Shown here piece by piece: positions 27,612-39,843 of a stretch of DNA of 64,000 nucleotides. The translations under genes were made by a program, and so were the position numbers. Each line of letters opens with the position of its first letter. Within the stretch, counting starts at the first letter, position 1. Origin of the DNA: Asterochloris sp. CNOR1 (taxonomy: Eukaryota > Chlorophyta > Trebouxiophyceae > Trebouxiales > Trebouxiaceae). The notes beneath the pieces are model-generated. The model was not told the origin of the DNA, made no database searches, and worked only from the letters and a program-made list of their open reading frames with translations. Where the stretch lies: NCBI GenBank assembly GCA_963969365.1, contig OZ017758.1, forward strand, positions 496,001 through 560,000, read 5' to 3'.

Positions 27612-30400
27612 TCCTGGTCAGCTCTTGGCCATGACACGTCACTGGAACACACCACTGAGCTCTTTACAGTCCAGGTCACATGGGCTGCACACAGCCAGGA
27701 TCGGGCTGCTGAGCAGGCATCTCTGGCGGGCCTGCTGCCACAGGGGCCTTGTGGACACTGGTGGGAGCCTCCATCGCACCCTGAGGTGAGCTCACCTGAC
27801 GGGTTAGAATGGCAGCTCAGTGCTTCAGAGGCGGTGTGTTAACCTGCATGGCCAAACAATCATAGCTGACAAGTGAATAGCCTTCAGGCTGCAGCCAGCT
27901 GGCACAGTCAAGGTGAGGTGTTGCACATGTTCACATAAAGGGGGATCAGAAAATTTCATGCACCAGGAGCCTTGTCAATCAAATAGTCCCCAGCCCAACC
28001 ACAGAGAGCCTGCTCCTGATACGCAACAGGTGTAGGTGAGCAAGGAAAGTAATGAGAGAGAGACATGGGGGCTGGTGCTGAAGTTTCACCTCTTGTGGCC
28101 AGAATAACAACCCACAGAAGCTCAGCTTCTGCCCAACATCAAAGGCCAGCCACACATGAACGTGCTACTGAGCTGTGTTGGACAACCAAACTGACCTGAA
28201 GAGTCGGGAATAAGCTGCAGATGTGTGCCTTACAGACGGGCTGTTAGCCTGCATGGCCCAACAATAAGCTCTGACAGGTGAGTCGCCTTATGGCAGGCTG
28301 GTGCGGCCAAGGTTGCCTGGCCTGCTGACTAGGAAGGCAATGCATCAGCTAATAAGCACTCTCATCTTCGGCGCAGATACCTGAGCGCAGCTTGAGCCCA
28401 CCTTTTAAGCCTGCAGCTGCAGCCTCAGCTACGAAGTTCTTCTGCTAACCTGGTACCCTTGCCTGCAGCCAGGTAACTGCCATTTCAAGGCAAACTGCGC
28501 ATGCCACCAGCATTCGCCAAAGCTCCCAGTCAAGACCTCAGATGCCGATGCCCTGACATGCCCACAGCATCTGCAAGAGGCCCAGAGCACATAAGCACTC
28601 ACCTGAAAGCTCCTTTGTTGAGCCGGCAACCTGCAGCCCTGAGCAGGGGCACGTGTAAGCCACCACGATCAGGTTGCTGAACTAGGATGACAGGCAGCTA
28701 GCAAGCAGCGCTTTCGATATTGCTGCACACCAAGGCACAGGATAATGACGAGTCATCGCACAGCTGTCAAGTCAGACTCAAGCAGCAATGCAAGCTTGAG
28801 CATAAGGCCTGGCAAGGGCTTGCCTGGGGTGTGGCAATTGTCAAGCCTTGGCTGACATGCTGTCACAGCGAGAGGAGGTGCTAGGTGCGTCAAACTGTGT
28901 GCTGCCGCGCCCTGCCAGAGTTTCGACCACCTGCTTCTCCTGCAGTTGAGCTGCATGTGATTGTGTAAAGCGCCCTAGAGACTGCCACCCTAGAGACTGC
29001 CACATCCTCAAGGGCAGCCCACCTTGTCTTTACTGCAGCAGGCTACTGCCTTTGGTCAGCTCCTCAGATCTAGCCTGTCACTCTAGACACACCGCATATA
29101 GCCAGTATATTCAGAAGTGAAGACACCAGATAGGGGTTGGCTTTTTTGTTTTTTGAAAATTCTTTATAATGTAATGTTTATCGCGGGGGATCTCTGCAGG
29201 GAGGACTTAGCAGGTGTACACAAGCCCAGAGGTGAGGTCCTGACTGCTTCAGACACCTTTTGTCTCGTGCAGAAGTTGCCTTGGAGAACTGCAGAGTGGG
29301 CAGGCATTTCGCCCACCCTTCCTGTAGTTTGAGACATCTGTGTGTACCGGCGCAGCCTTGCCTGCTCAGCAAGGCAGTTGCTTGCCAGGGACAGTCCTGT
29401 TTGTGGTGCAGAGCATCTTCAGCAGCAGCCCCCCTCACTTGCAGTGTGTCCTGAGATTATGCTTAGAGGCGCAAATTGTGATGCCCATCTGCCTCAGGGG
29501 CACCTGCAGATGTGGTGGTTTTGCTGCTGGCGTTGGTGTGTCTTGCAGAAGGGGCAGCAAGATTGGTGATGGTTTTTAGCTGTGTGTCTTGCACATATGG
29601 TGCCTGAGGCTGTGGTGCATGCTAGTACGTCCTGGATCTAGCTTGAATTGGCCTGTTGAGTGCTCCAGATGGAGTGTGTCCTGGAATCTGAATGTGAGAC
29701 TTCTGTGTCAACTAGGTCGGGAGTCTGACTGTTGACCACATGAAACACCATTGAGTGACTGCACACCGGACATGGATCTGGCGGCAAGAGTCCGAAGCTG
29801 TAGAATGGCTTGGCCCACCAACAAGATGGAAACCTTTGCTGTACACTGCCCAGCAGCCAGGCGCAGACTCGACACGGGGACCTGCAATTTGCTGAGATAG
29901 AGGGCTTGTTTAGCTGATGTGCCTGCAGCCGTGCATGCTGCAAATGGCTGGCTTTCTTGCTGCAGGCCTCAGGGAGTGGTATGGACTGGTCTTTCGAGCA
30001 GCAGCAGGAAGGGTAGATCACAGAGAGCAGCCAGCAAGAGCACAGGGGGCCCTTCCTCACAGGCAAGCTATGTGGTGCCACATGCTGGCTCTGTCCAAGC
30101 AGGGGCGTCAGAACAGAGCGCTCTGATGTGAGCTTAGTGGGAGTGGTAGCCAGTGGAGCAGTGCGGTGCCCCAGTGGGGTGGTTGCAGCCACATCTTGTG
30201 CCCTCTCTCAGGTGGCAGACACCGGGCAACCCAAGCGCCCACTGTGCCAGTCAGGCTTCTTTCAGGCACCCTCCTGCATGCTGACAGGGTTGACAGTGCT
30301 GCAGGCTGGAAGTCACGGATATGCGAGGTCGCCGTCACAGAATGCTGGCCAAGGCCTTCTGACAGTGACCTCTGCATGCTCTGAGCTGTGGTAGCACACA
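27612..30400. other. Gene-poor, repeat-bearing stretch
   Basis: No ORF with a recognisable domain in 2.8 kb. It holds a diverged direct repeat (27836-27920 and 28237-28320, sharing CCTGCATGGCC-AACAAT and TGACA-GTGA-T-GCCTT), a 16-bp tandem CCCTAGAGACTGCCAC at about 28972-29003, and the right copy of the 26.7-kb repeat at 29188-29296. A minus-strand open frame at 29638-30192 has biased composition and no motif. Some may be untranslated or 5' exon sequence of the effector-like gene that follows. Confidence 0.5.
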
Positions 30401-30422
30401 ACCTTGAGCTGGCAGCTTTTGC

Positions 30423-33345
30423 ATGCAGGCGGAGCGGCTGCAAAGGGTGCAGGAGGAGCTGCTGGCCGTCAGGCAGAGCCTGCAGCCTTTGCAGACGAGG
30501 CAGCAGACGGAGCTGCTCAAGGACAAACCAAACAAGGCTATGCTGAAAGAACTAAAGGAAGCCATTGCGCCGCTGGCCGCAGAGCAGCAGCAGCTGCTGA
30601 ATGAGCGGATAATGCTGGAGACCCAGCCTCAAGGTGAGCATTGGGGCACAGCGCCTATGCATGGCCCACCTTGTGTTGGGTCGAGTCAGCATCCTGCGGC
30701 AAGAGGACCCGTTGGCACCTGAGTTTCCAGGTAGTGGCGGTGGCTGCGGTGGTCCACCTGCTGGACTTGGCGGCACCAGCAGAGGTCGGGGCCATGCACG
30801 CAACAGGGCACCTCAGGGCACAGGCTGCGTGCAATGATTTGCATGCTGCGCACCACACCTTGCAGAAGCCACTTGTCCCTGCCGCCGCGTCTTCGCCTTG
30901 TCAAGTGACCGCAAGGCATGATGGTAGGGCGGCTCCTTGGAGGTGGCAGCATGGTGGCAAGTGCTGGAGCAGGCGGCATCAGCTTGCACTGCACCTTCGC
31001 GGGTGAATTCACAGCGCTCAGAAGCTGGACCATGGTGCCCACTGTGGCTTGCAGGAGGCTGGGGGCGCCCGCTGCATGTGGCTGACCTGACAGCTGCACA
31101 ATTGCACGGAAGCCATGCTGCCCTGCTGGTCGCTGCACCCTTTCAAAGAATCTGGTGACGCGGTGTAGCATCCTAGAGACGTTGATCAGCTCTCAATCGG
31201 TGGAGCCTTGGGTCTTTGCAAGACCTGCTGCTGCCCAGCATGGTGTGACGGCCCGCCACCTTCGATCGGCTGCTAGAAGGAGGACTGACCGCGGGATGCT
31301 GCCTGCAGGGCTGCAAATCACTGAAGAATTCACTAAGTTTGCAGCGGCCATCCCTGACCTCTGTGAGCAGCCAGACAAGCACGGCTTCCTGCACTTCACT
31401 GTGCCGGTCCCATTTTTGCGGGGGAGACAGGACATGTTTGTGCGCGAGGTGTACGAGGCTCTCTGGGACCACGTCACCAACAGCAGCTTGAAGGCCTTTG
31501 TGGTTAGCGGCAACGCAGGCATCGGCAAGTCATGGTGGCTGGTGTGGGTTCTCACTAAGTGAGGGCAGCTCATGGTGCTTGGGCCACGTACACAGTGAGG
31601 TTTTGCCTGGATATCACTGTGCGACCATTGCCCAGGGCAGGCCAGTGCTTGGGGAGCCATGCACCCTGCTGCTTTGCAGTCCTCTTTCTGGACAATGCTG
31701 CAGGTTGCTCAAAGCTGGCAAGGAGGTGCTGTGGCATGCTGAAACTCAGGGTGAGAAGGATTATTTTTTCTTTGACGGCAAAGGTGGAGCCAAGGCGGTC
31801 AGCTATGAGCAAGCCAGCAAGGTAGGCTTCCAGTCATCTGGCACAGAAGACAGCACTCAGATCAATGCGCCACAACCTCAAGCGCCCTGAGCCTACAGTA
31901 GGTGCCAGCATGTGATCCTTGCTGCAGTTGCTCCAAGAGGGTGGCTTGTGCTACCTGGTGGATGGTGCAGTCCCCCACGCCAGTGCAATGTACAGGCCTG
32001 ATCTGAGCCTTGTGGCTCACTCCTACAAGCCTGCCCGCTTCCGAGGCTATCAGAAACAAATGAGTGATGTCTACGGCGGCACCCTCTTCATGGATCCTTG
32101 GACCTCAACTGAGATTTCCAAGGTGGCGGCAACACTGCACCCACAGCTGAGTCGCTCGCTGGTGAGCTGGCAGCAAAGACTCATTCAATTTGCCCAACTG
32201 TGTCATCTCGCTCTCCTGCTCACCATGCAATTGTAGAGCGTTGCTTCAGGCCCAGGTTTGCCACCACCACAAGCTGCATGCAGGTCGAGGAGCGCCTCAG
32301 TGTTCTTGCTGGCATCCCCCGGCAGGTCTTTGCCAACTTAAACCATGACCCTTTGGCTGATGTTCAGAACGCTTTGGACAATTATGAACGGGAAAAGTTG
32401 ATCTCAGGCTTCACGCCTGACGCAGTGGGGGTCCCTGACACTGCCAGCCATAGGCTACTCATGATCTCAGCTCCTGCCTGGAGGTCTGGTAAGCATTCCT
32501 GTCTGGTGATGAGCCGCACTGCAGTCATGTGACTGCAGAGTTTGCAGTCACCTAACCCTGCCATCACTGCTGTGCAGGCGATTTCCAAACCCGTCAAGTT
32601 GAGTTCAGGTCCTATGAGATCAAACGCAGAGTATATGAGCAGATCACACAAACTTTGGGAGACCAGCAGCGCGCTTTTCTGGCTGCGAGTGACGACAAGG
32701 CCACCTCAGTGAGTGTCCCATTCTTTCAGCAAGCAATGCCACAGCACATGCAGGCGGCGCCTAAATTTGCTTTGCAGGGCATGAGAGCCTTCAAGGGGCT
32801 GATGATGGAGTTCCAGATGCATGAGACCATTCCACGTGGGGGCGTGTTCAAGATTAGGTAAGGTCTAAGCAAGTAAGTGAAGCAGGAGAATCAGCACTGA
32901 TATTCTTGGCCCGGGACGGCCAGTCAAAGCAAGTCCTGGCGCCGTTGCCATCAAGGATACTGATCTGCGTCTGCCGCCGCTCCAACGAGTCGAATTCACG
33001 AACTTGAGGCAGCTGCCGTCAATTGCAGATGCATATGCTGTTCCAACCCAGCGCACTTTCCCTTGCATTGATGCTTTACATCCCAGCAGTGGGCGCATGT
33101 TCCAATGCACGGTCTCCACGGAGCATGACATCAAAGCTGGCATCTTTGACACACTGGAGCAACTTGACAGCAGCATCAACCCAGCTCTTTTTGTGGTAGT
33201 GCCAACCCTCGGCACATTCAAGAAATGGACAAACGGGATAAAGCTCCCCAATTTGCCTCCATCAGCTTCAGCCAAGGTTCAGCAGCACTGCAAAAAGCTC
33301 AAGCAGTACGTTCTGTTGCTTGAGTCAATGAAAATAGACCCTTAG
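30423..33345 (+). CDS. Crinkler/RHS-type protein: coiled coil, P-loop NTPase, restriction-endonuclease-fold nuclease
   Basis: Multi-exon. An early exon (to 30633) is a coiled coil (AERLQRVQEELLAVRQSL). Exon 31307-31558 carries VPVPFLRGRQ, YEALWDHV and the P-loop FVVSGNAGIGKSWWL. Exons from 31704, about 31925, 32290 and 32578 follow; the joins at 31558/31704 (LTK-LLKAGKEVLW) and ASK-LLQEGG are in phase. The last exon has YAVPTQRTFPCIDALHP, FQCTVSTEH and PALFVVVPT, the D...QxT...H pattern of the nuclease common in Crinkler and trypanosome RHS proteins. Family knowledge: these are effectors in biological conflict or guards against mobile DNA. An intron of about 37 bp near 32860-32896 is needed, which is short. 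Catalytic residues look present. Start uncertain. Confidence 0.78.
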
Positions 33346-34079
33346 ATATTCTGATATCTTTAGTTTGCTCAAGGGCAGGAGCAAGCAGACAGAAACTGTG
33401 TGAAAAGTCATGGCTGAGCTCAACACCACATAATGGGTCTGTTCAAGGGTCTGCAGCTTGGTTGCTGCCTCACCTGCTGGTAATGTGTCCAGGGACACTG
33501 ACGCATCTCCCTTTGACGGCACGCTGCAGAGCCTGGTGGCCCTGATGCATGCTGATGGAGGCAGCTCCTCATGACCAACTGCGTATGTCTGGGGGCCAGC
33601 TGCAAGTAGCAAGCTTGTTGTGCACTGAGACACGTGCAGATGTGGTGTGGCAAGTAAAGTGCCTACTGGAAGCGCCGAGCCATACTCCTGGAGCAAGCTG
33701 CGCCTTAAGTCTGCATGGTTGCCTGCGGCTGTCACATGTCATGCTGCCTCCAGGAGGTAGAACACTTCCTCAGACATGCACCAGATAGGCTTGATGGTAG
33801 AGGAGCAGCTGCAAGAAGTTGAGGGTCATGCCTTCAAAGAGGCCTGACAATCTGTGCACCAGCTGATGGACAAGAAGGTGTCAGTCATGGGCGCATCGAA
33901 GCATGCCAGGCTGTTGTGAACATCTTGATGTGTGCAAAACGACATTCAGTGCGGTGAGCATGTGTGTGTACACAGGGTATTGACGACAGTCTGGGTCATC
34001 TGTATCATTTAAGAGGCCTACAATATGGTGACATGCCATGTAGCATGTGATGGTTTAAGGGCATGTTGCGGGGTGTCAC
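33346..34079. other. Intergenic, possible minus-strand ORF at 33325-33735 of unknown kind
   Basis: The minus-strand frame 33735-33325 overlaps the 3' end of the effector-like gene by a few bases and includes CTTSLLLAAGPQTYAVGH and VSLDTLPAGEAATKLQTL, faintly like RCC1-type blades but too weak to call. The rest (33790-34079) shows nothing recognisable. This gap separates the accessory left half from the compact host genes. Confidence 0.35.
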
Positions 34080-36742
34080 ATGGCCTGTGATAATGTGACC
34101 CATGAGACCAGGAAGCTGTCTCACGCAATTTCTGACACCAGAAAGCGGGGCCCTGACTCTGTTGCATTGAAGAACACCAGGCAGATCATCACGATGCAGC
34201 AAGTCGTGTCACAGGCTTTGTCCTCCACTGGGAAGGCCATTGCCAAACAGCAGCGAACAGCCCATATTGCCAAGGCAGCCACACTTGACAGGCCTGCACA
34301 GAAGCAGAGGTCCATGCCAGCAGAGCGACAGCCTAGGAAGGAGAATGTTGCAGGCAAGTTTGTGTGGCCGGCCTGGCAGTGCTGCACACGTCTGAGCTGT
34401 GAGACATGCCTCCTTTCTGTTGCAGGTTCCTTCTATGTGGACCACACCTGCATAGGTGAGCTGGCCTGGCGTTCAGTGCTATTTGGCAACAGTATTGCTT
34501 CCCAGGCGTGAGTGTGCCCACATGGTGCAGACTGTGACACCTGCCGCTGGATGGACCCTGCCACGTTCGACAGGTCCAACGAGATGTCGCGGGTGCACCA
34601 CCAGCCAGAGACGCCCGCGGCACGGAAAAGGGCCATGCAGGCCCTGCTGTCCTGCCCCACGTGAGGACCTGCCTGGCCATGCTATCTTGCACTGGGTTTC
34701 AGCGTGAGGGCAGCCTGTACATGGCACAGTGTCTGGCCTCATGGGTCCTGGTCATCTGCTGCAGGTTCAGCATTCATGTGACAGACAGCCAGCCTGGCGA
34801 AACACGGGCTGCAGTAGAGGGCATGCCCATGCTGGTGCCGGGAGGCCTGCAGAGTGTGTTCCACTGTGGCTTCTCATCAGAGGTAAAGCTCTGCAGCACA
34901 GTGCTTCAATTCTGCCCTAGCTCTGAAGGCCCTGACTGAGCTGCTGCCTGCTGCCAGCCACCTGAACCAGCGACACCTGCAGGGCTCCTATGGCTCCACC
35001 AGCTGGCTCATAGTGCGCCCTGAGGGCAACATCCTGGTGAGCCTTGCAGACCTTCTGGGGGCGCCATCGCCCCAACACAGCGCTCGCTGCAAGCAGCGCT
35101 TTGCACAGCTGCTGCTAGCAGATGCATCCGTGCCACAGGCTCTGGCTGCCTCTGAGCTGCTTGAAGCAAAAACTGTTGCTGCAGGTGGACTCGCCCAGGT
35201 GGAATCCACAGCTGGCTGAAAGGATCAAGGTCAGCGTGGGCAGTGCGTGCTTCTGCACTGAGAGAGGTTTCTGCTGATGCATGGGAAGTCCTGCCTGATG
35301 TCTCAGAACACAGGCTTGCTCTGCAGGCCATGGGGGGTGTCAAGTACCAGTTCCTCACGCACAGGTGAAGAGGCACTTTGTGTTTTTACTTCCCTGCCCC
35401 TCTGCTCCTCCCAACCATCATGTTCAGCCGCCAGCTCGTGCTGCTCATCTCCAATCTGAGGCTTCTCGCCACAGGACTGGGTGTGCATGCTGATCTGCAC
35501 CTGCCACTTGCTCCTTTTGAAGCTCTATTGTTCATGCCAGCGTGTGATGCCCCAACCATTGCTGCCATTGCTTTTGCATCTTCCCCAGCTGATGCTGTGT
35601 GTCTATGGCCTGTACGTCTGCTTCATTGTCGGGCTTATGCCATCTGCCTGAGGCCTGCAGAGATGATGTCATCTTTCACGACAGATGGGCAGCAGTCATG
35701 GGATGTGAGCGACTGATGCACAAGACTGAGGTCAACAGGAGGCAGAAGACCAGGTAAGTGTGTGTTCTGCCTTGCTCTGCCTTCTTGTCTCGCATGGTCA
35801 GACCCTGCCAAGCTGCCACTGCAGCAGTCTTGGCTCCAGCCATCTCTTGTCCTGCTGATTGCTGGTGTTACAGCTGGAGTGTGCAGTGTTCTGCCCAGAT
35901 CCAACTCAGCCTGGCTTTTGGCCTGCTGCTGTTGCCTGCTGGCTGGAGATGCAATATCATCATTGCAATGACAAGCTCACCTCAGTGACACGGGCATCTT
36001 GCTGCTTCTTTTCTGCACTGCGTCCCTGCTGCTAACAAGTCTAGCTGCAGTGAGCTGAAGTACAAGTACCTAAGCAGATGAGCTTTGCAGCCGTCCCTTC
36101 AGCCCTTGCAGCCCCCGCCAAGCTCCAGGCTTGCTGATAGACTGTGTGGTGTGGCTGCAGCGAGGTGGAACATCAGCTGGAGGGCACAGGGCCCTGGCAA
36201 CTGCCAGATGGCTCAGAGGACATCAAGCTCATCCATGTGCCTGGCCACACCGAGGGCAGTCTGTGCCTGCTGTACAAGCCCGAGAAGGCGCTCTTCACAG
36301 GGGACCACCTCAACTACAGGGCTGCCCTGGGCAGGCTGAACTGCTCACGGTGGGTGCAGACTTGTGCTTTGGGTGCTGAGTGATGCAAGTGCCCTCACAT
36401 CACAAGGCTGCTCCAGGCAGCTTGCCTGCTCACCTGGCTGCTGAAAATATGTGTTGTGCTGGGTCTGGAGCTGCAACTGGCAATGCACACAGTGGGCCAC
36501 ACCCAGCAGAGGTGTCTGACCATTATCAGCAGCCGCCCTTCCCCTGAATTATTGCGTGCATGCCTGGCAGGGCTTACAACTGGTACTCCTATGAGGCCCA
36601 GCTGGAATCGGTGCACAAGCTGCTGGACTGGGAGTGGCTGCACGTGTTCCCCGGCCACGGGCGGCAGGCGCATCTGAAGGATGCATCTGATCGCCTCAAA
36701 CAGGTCACAGAGCTCCTGCAGGCCGAGGGGTACCAGGGCTGA
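34080..36742 (+). CDS. Ferredoxin-like plus metallo-beta-lactamase-fold protein, multi-exon
   Basis: The N-terminal exon (ATG 34080) is basic and could be a transit peptide. The next exons build a ferredoxin-like cluster: SFYVDHTCI joined to DCDTCRWMDPATFDR and ending QALLSCPT, cysteines spaced as in plant metallo-hydrolases of the At4g33540 type. Later exons give the beta-lactamase fold: YGSTSWLIVRPEGNILV, GGVKYQFLTH, DDVIFHDRWAAVMGCERL, LIHVPGHTEGSLCLLY, ALFTGDHL and WLHVFPGHG. In the first metal motif the usual H-x-H-x-D-H is partly split over exons and appears as TH...DDV; the HTEG, GDHL and PGHG metal ligands are clear. Hydrolase or oxidoreductase, probably plastidial; substrate unknown. 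Confidence 0.85.
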
Positions 36743-37104
36743 TTGTGTCCACTACCATAGTGTCATTGCAGCCATGAAGCAAGCAGCGTGGGTCGCTGTG
36801 CATTCCTTTCATGGAGGCTGCCAGGCTGCAACCTTTCTCTCTGCTGTTGATGCCAGACGTTCGATTGATGCTTAATGTGCATCGGCGAGCTGGAACTGAA
36901 TTGTTTACTTTTGGGTTCTTCCACCTAGAGTATTGTTTGTGTAACATACACGGATTATGCCGGTAGTACTTCAGCCATTACTTGCAAGTGCCCTGGCCAC
37001 ACCATCGCCAGCTGAATTCTGTCAGAAAATGTCACATAGGTGATTATTCACAAACATATTTCACATGCCGTGCGTCAGCGATGCCTGACAGGAAGGGCTG
37101 ACCA
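36743..37104. other. Intergenic, tandem genes on the plus strand
   Basis: Between the metallo-beta-lactamase gene and the carboxypeptidase gene. It probably holds the 3' untranslated region of the first and the promoter of the second. No motif seen. Confidence 0.4.
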
Positions 37105-39600
37105 ATGAATCACAGGGGTATCCGGGAAGAAGCAGCTTCTGAAGGCAGTCATGTCCAAGCTGTGCTTCAAGAATACATGTCCAATGCAGAGCTGGTGAGC
37201 TCTTGTCTTGCTACAGCACCGTCACCACCTGCCTTTGTGACCGCAGTTGCACCCTGGCTGCAGGCTCAGCACATGCAGGGCTTTGTCAAACGATGCAGCA
37301 GTATTGCGCGCATGTTCAGCATTGGCAGGAGCGCCCATGGGCGTGAATTGTGGGCGCTGGAGATCAGCCGCTCCCCTGGTCAGCAGGAAGCAAAGCCCAA
37401 TGTCAGATTTGTGGCCAACATGCACGGCGATGAGCCAGTCGGCAGGTCAGGTGTGGACTCAGTACAACATCACATGAGCGAGGCCACACAGTATTGACAT
37501 GCAACTATACTGATGGCACATGCAGGACAGGCAGTTCTGCAGACAGACTGTGAGCCCCCAGCTGTGTGGTACGTGCAGGCAGGTGCTTCTGGCATTTGCC
37601 GAGTACCTGTGTCAGCACCAGAGCACCAGTGAGCACGCACAGCACATTGTGGAGGACATGAACCTCTTCCTGCTGCCATCTGCCAACCCTGATGGCTTCG
37701 AGGCCATGACAAGGGAGAACAGGTGCATGCAGGCACCCAGTGCATCACACTCGCCCGCTGCTGCCGACGATCTGGTACTGATTGCCCAAGATGCTGCTGG
37801 ACCTGCCAGTACATTCACCTGCAGCATTTGGCACCCACCTGGGGTAAGCAGCTTCTGAGCATTGCCTGAGGCCTTTGCTGACTTACTCGCTGGGAAGACC
37901 CTTAGACCCTTTGGGTGGCAGCTTAAATTCCTGACCTGCGCCTTTGACTGCCCAGCAGAATGCCTTGCTGTTGGCAAGCAATCTGCCAAAATTGAGTTGC
38001 ACCTGCAGTGCGGGCGTGGACCTCAATCGCGACTTCCCTGACACTGTGCACCTGAGGGGGCAGGACCTCGGGCCCAAGGGCACCGAGCAGCCAGAGACGC
38101 TGGCGCTGATGCAGTGGCTGACAGACACCCACTTCATCGCCTCGGCTGTCATGCACGAGGTGGGTTGAGGTCAGCATGGCTGCACATAGTGGCAGCAGCG
38201 CTGCACTGGCAAGGCATCAGCCTTGACGACTTGCACTGCCCTCATTGCAGCTCTTAGCGCCCACAGCAGGGCTGAGCAAGCATGTCAGCAGCCCAATACC
38301 TTCTGCTTGGCCTATCAGATCAGCCTATGGTATGGGCCGTGCTGTCAGCCCAAGATACTTAATACCTCTGGGAGGATGCTCAGACCAGGATAGCCTCGCG
38401 TTATGTGCCCGGGCCTTTAGCTTGAGCCGGGAATGCCCTGCAGGGCGCCCTGCTAGCCAACTTTCCCTGGGACGGCAATGAGGATGGGCAGGCCACCTAT
38501 GCCGCCTGCCCAGACGATGCAGCCTTCAGGCACCTTGCCTCGACCTATGCCCGTGCCCACAGGAAGATGCACAGGTCCAAGGATTTCCCAGGCGGTATCA
38601 CCAATGGGGCTGCCTGGTACCCTGTGTGGGGCGGCATGCAGGTGCAGATGAACCCCGCTCTGCATCAGGAAGTCTGCATCAGACTGCCCATGCAGCCTCA
38701 TGCCAGCGCAGCTGGTAGCATTGCAGGCCTCAGGCAGCCTGCATCTGACACCAACTCTGTCGCTGCAGGACTGGGCATATGTGGTGGGGAAGTGTTTTGA
38801 ACTGACCCTGGAAGTTAATGATGCTAAGCATCCCCCTGCACAGCAGCTTCCCGAGCTCTTTGCTGACAACCTGCCAGCCCTGCTGCGCTTTGCCATCACA
38901 GCAGCATTTGGAGGTCTCAGGTGACGACTGGTTTAGCACTGCTCTGTCGAGACGCAAAAAGTCTGATGGACATGTTCAAGGCACCTGGCCAATGGTGTGT
39001 TGCTGGCTGAACTGCTGGAGGACTCCTCATTCGAAATGACTATTCTGCAGGGGCTCAGTGATAGGTGACCTCCCAGCCTTGCAGCATCGCAAAGGCCTGA
39101 ACCTCCAGCACACGCCTGTGCCTGCCATCATCACTGTGGATGGCATTGACTGGAGCACCCATGCCAGTGGGCTCGGAGACTATTACAGGTGACGCCTGTG
39201 TGTGAAGGCACAGGCACATGCTGCAAGCGTGAAGCCAAGCTGCTGTGCTACAAGGAAAGGCATGAGGCAAGCTGCTGTACTGCAGGCCCCTGGCCCCAGG
39301 CCAGTACCAGGTGTATGCTGCATTTCCAGGCTTTCGAAATGAGACCTCCTCTGTCACAGTACCCGCAGACGGCCGCGGAGCGTTGCACAACTTTGTGCTG
39401 CAGTGCAACGGCAGCTGTTCTGCAACAGTGACTGCACTGCAGAGCGCCATCGAGGTGAGACGCATTGCCTGCCATTGCTCACCAAGCAATAACAAGCTGA
39501 TGTCTTTGTGAAATCAGAGATGAATGATGCTTTAAGGGTCTGCTGCACTTGCTGCAGGGTCATGCAGTGCCTTGGTGGCAGCTCTCAGAATCGATATTCC
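37105..39600 (+). CDS. M14 metallocarboxypeptidase (CPD/CPN subfamily-like), multi-exon
   Basis: Motifs in order: FSIGRSAHGRELWALEIS, NVRFVANMHGDEPVGR (zinc ligands H and E of HGDE), joined in phase to QVLLAFAEYL, MNLFLLPSANPDGFE, GVDLNRDFPD, VMHE (third zinc ligand), then LLANFPWDGN, CPDDAAFRHLASTYA, DFPGGITNGAAWYPVWGGMQ and CFELTLEVND (catalytic glutamate). After the catalytic domain comes a transthyretin-like domain: LNLQHTPVPAIITVDG and GQYQVYAAFPGFRNET. This is the two-domain plan of B-type carboxypeptidases (as plant SOL1), which trim C-terminal Arg/Lys from peptides in the secretory pathway. A clear signal peptide is not seen at the chosen ATG, and the last exon after SAIE is uncertain. 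Confidence 0.88.
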
Positions 39601-39843
39601 CGCTGCTTGGTGAGTGGTGGCTGGCCCTCTGCTGGATCAATTCCCCTGTGATGCCAAATTTCTGTTGCGAATTGTGCCACATGGTGTGCAGGCCTCCTCC
39701 TGTGTCTCTCTGCTGTGCTGGTTGTCAACACAGGGCAGATAGGCAAAAGGCTGAGGAGACGGTGTTATCTTTCTTTCTATGTGGGCCGTTGACTATTTTG
39801 ATTCAGCGTGTTTCTGCCCCTCGAGTCAATTTTGCAGGACAAC

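Noticed and set aside
28230-28320. tRNA or structured RNA gene
   Set aside because: No tRNA box A/box B pattern or clover-leaf; only an imperfect repeat of 27836-27920.
29638-30192. 184-residue minus-strand ORF
   Set aside because: Composition rich in Ser, Pro and Cys with no motif; probably a chance frame in GC-rich DNA.
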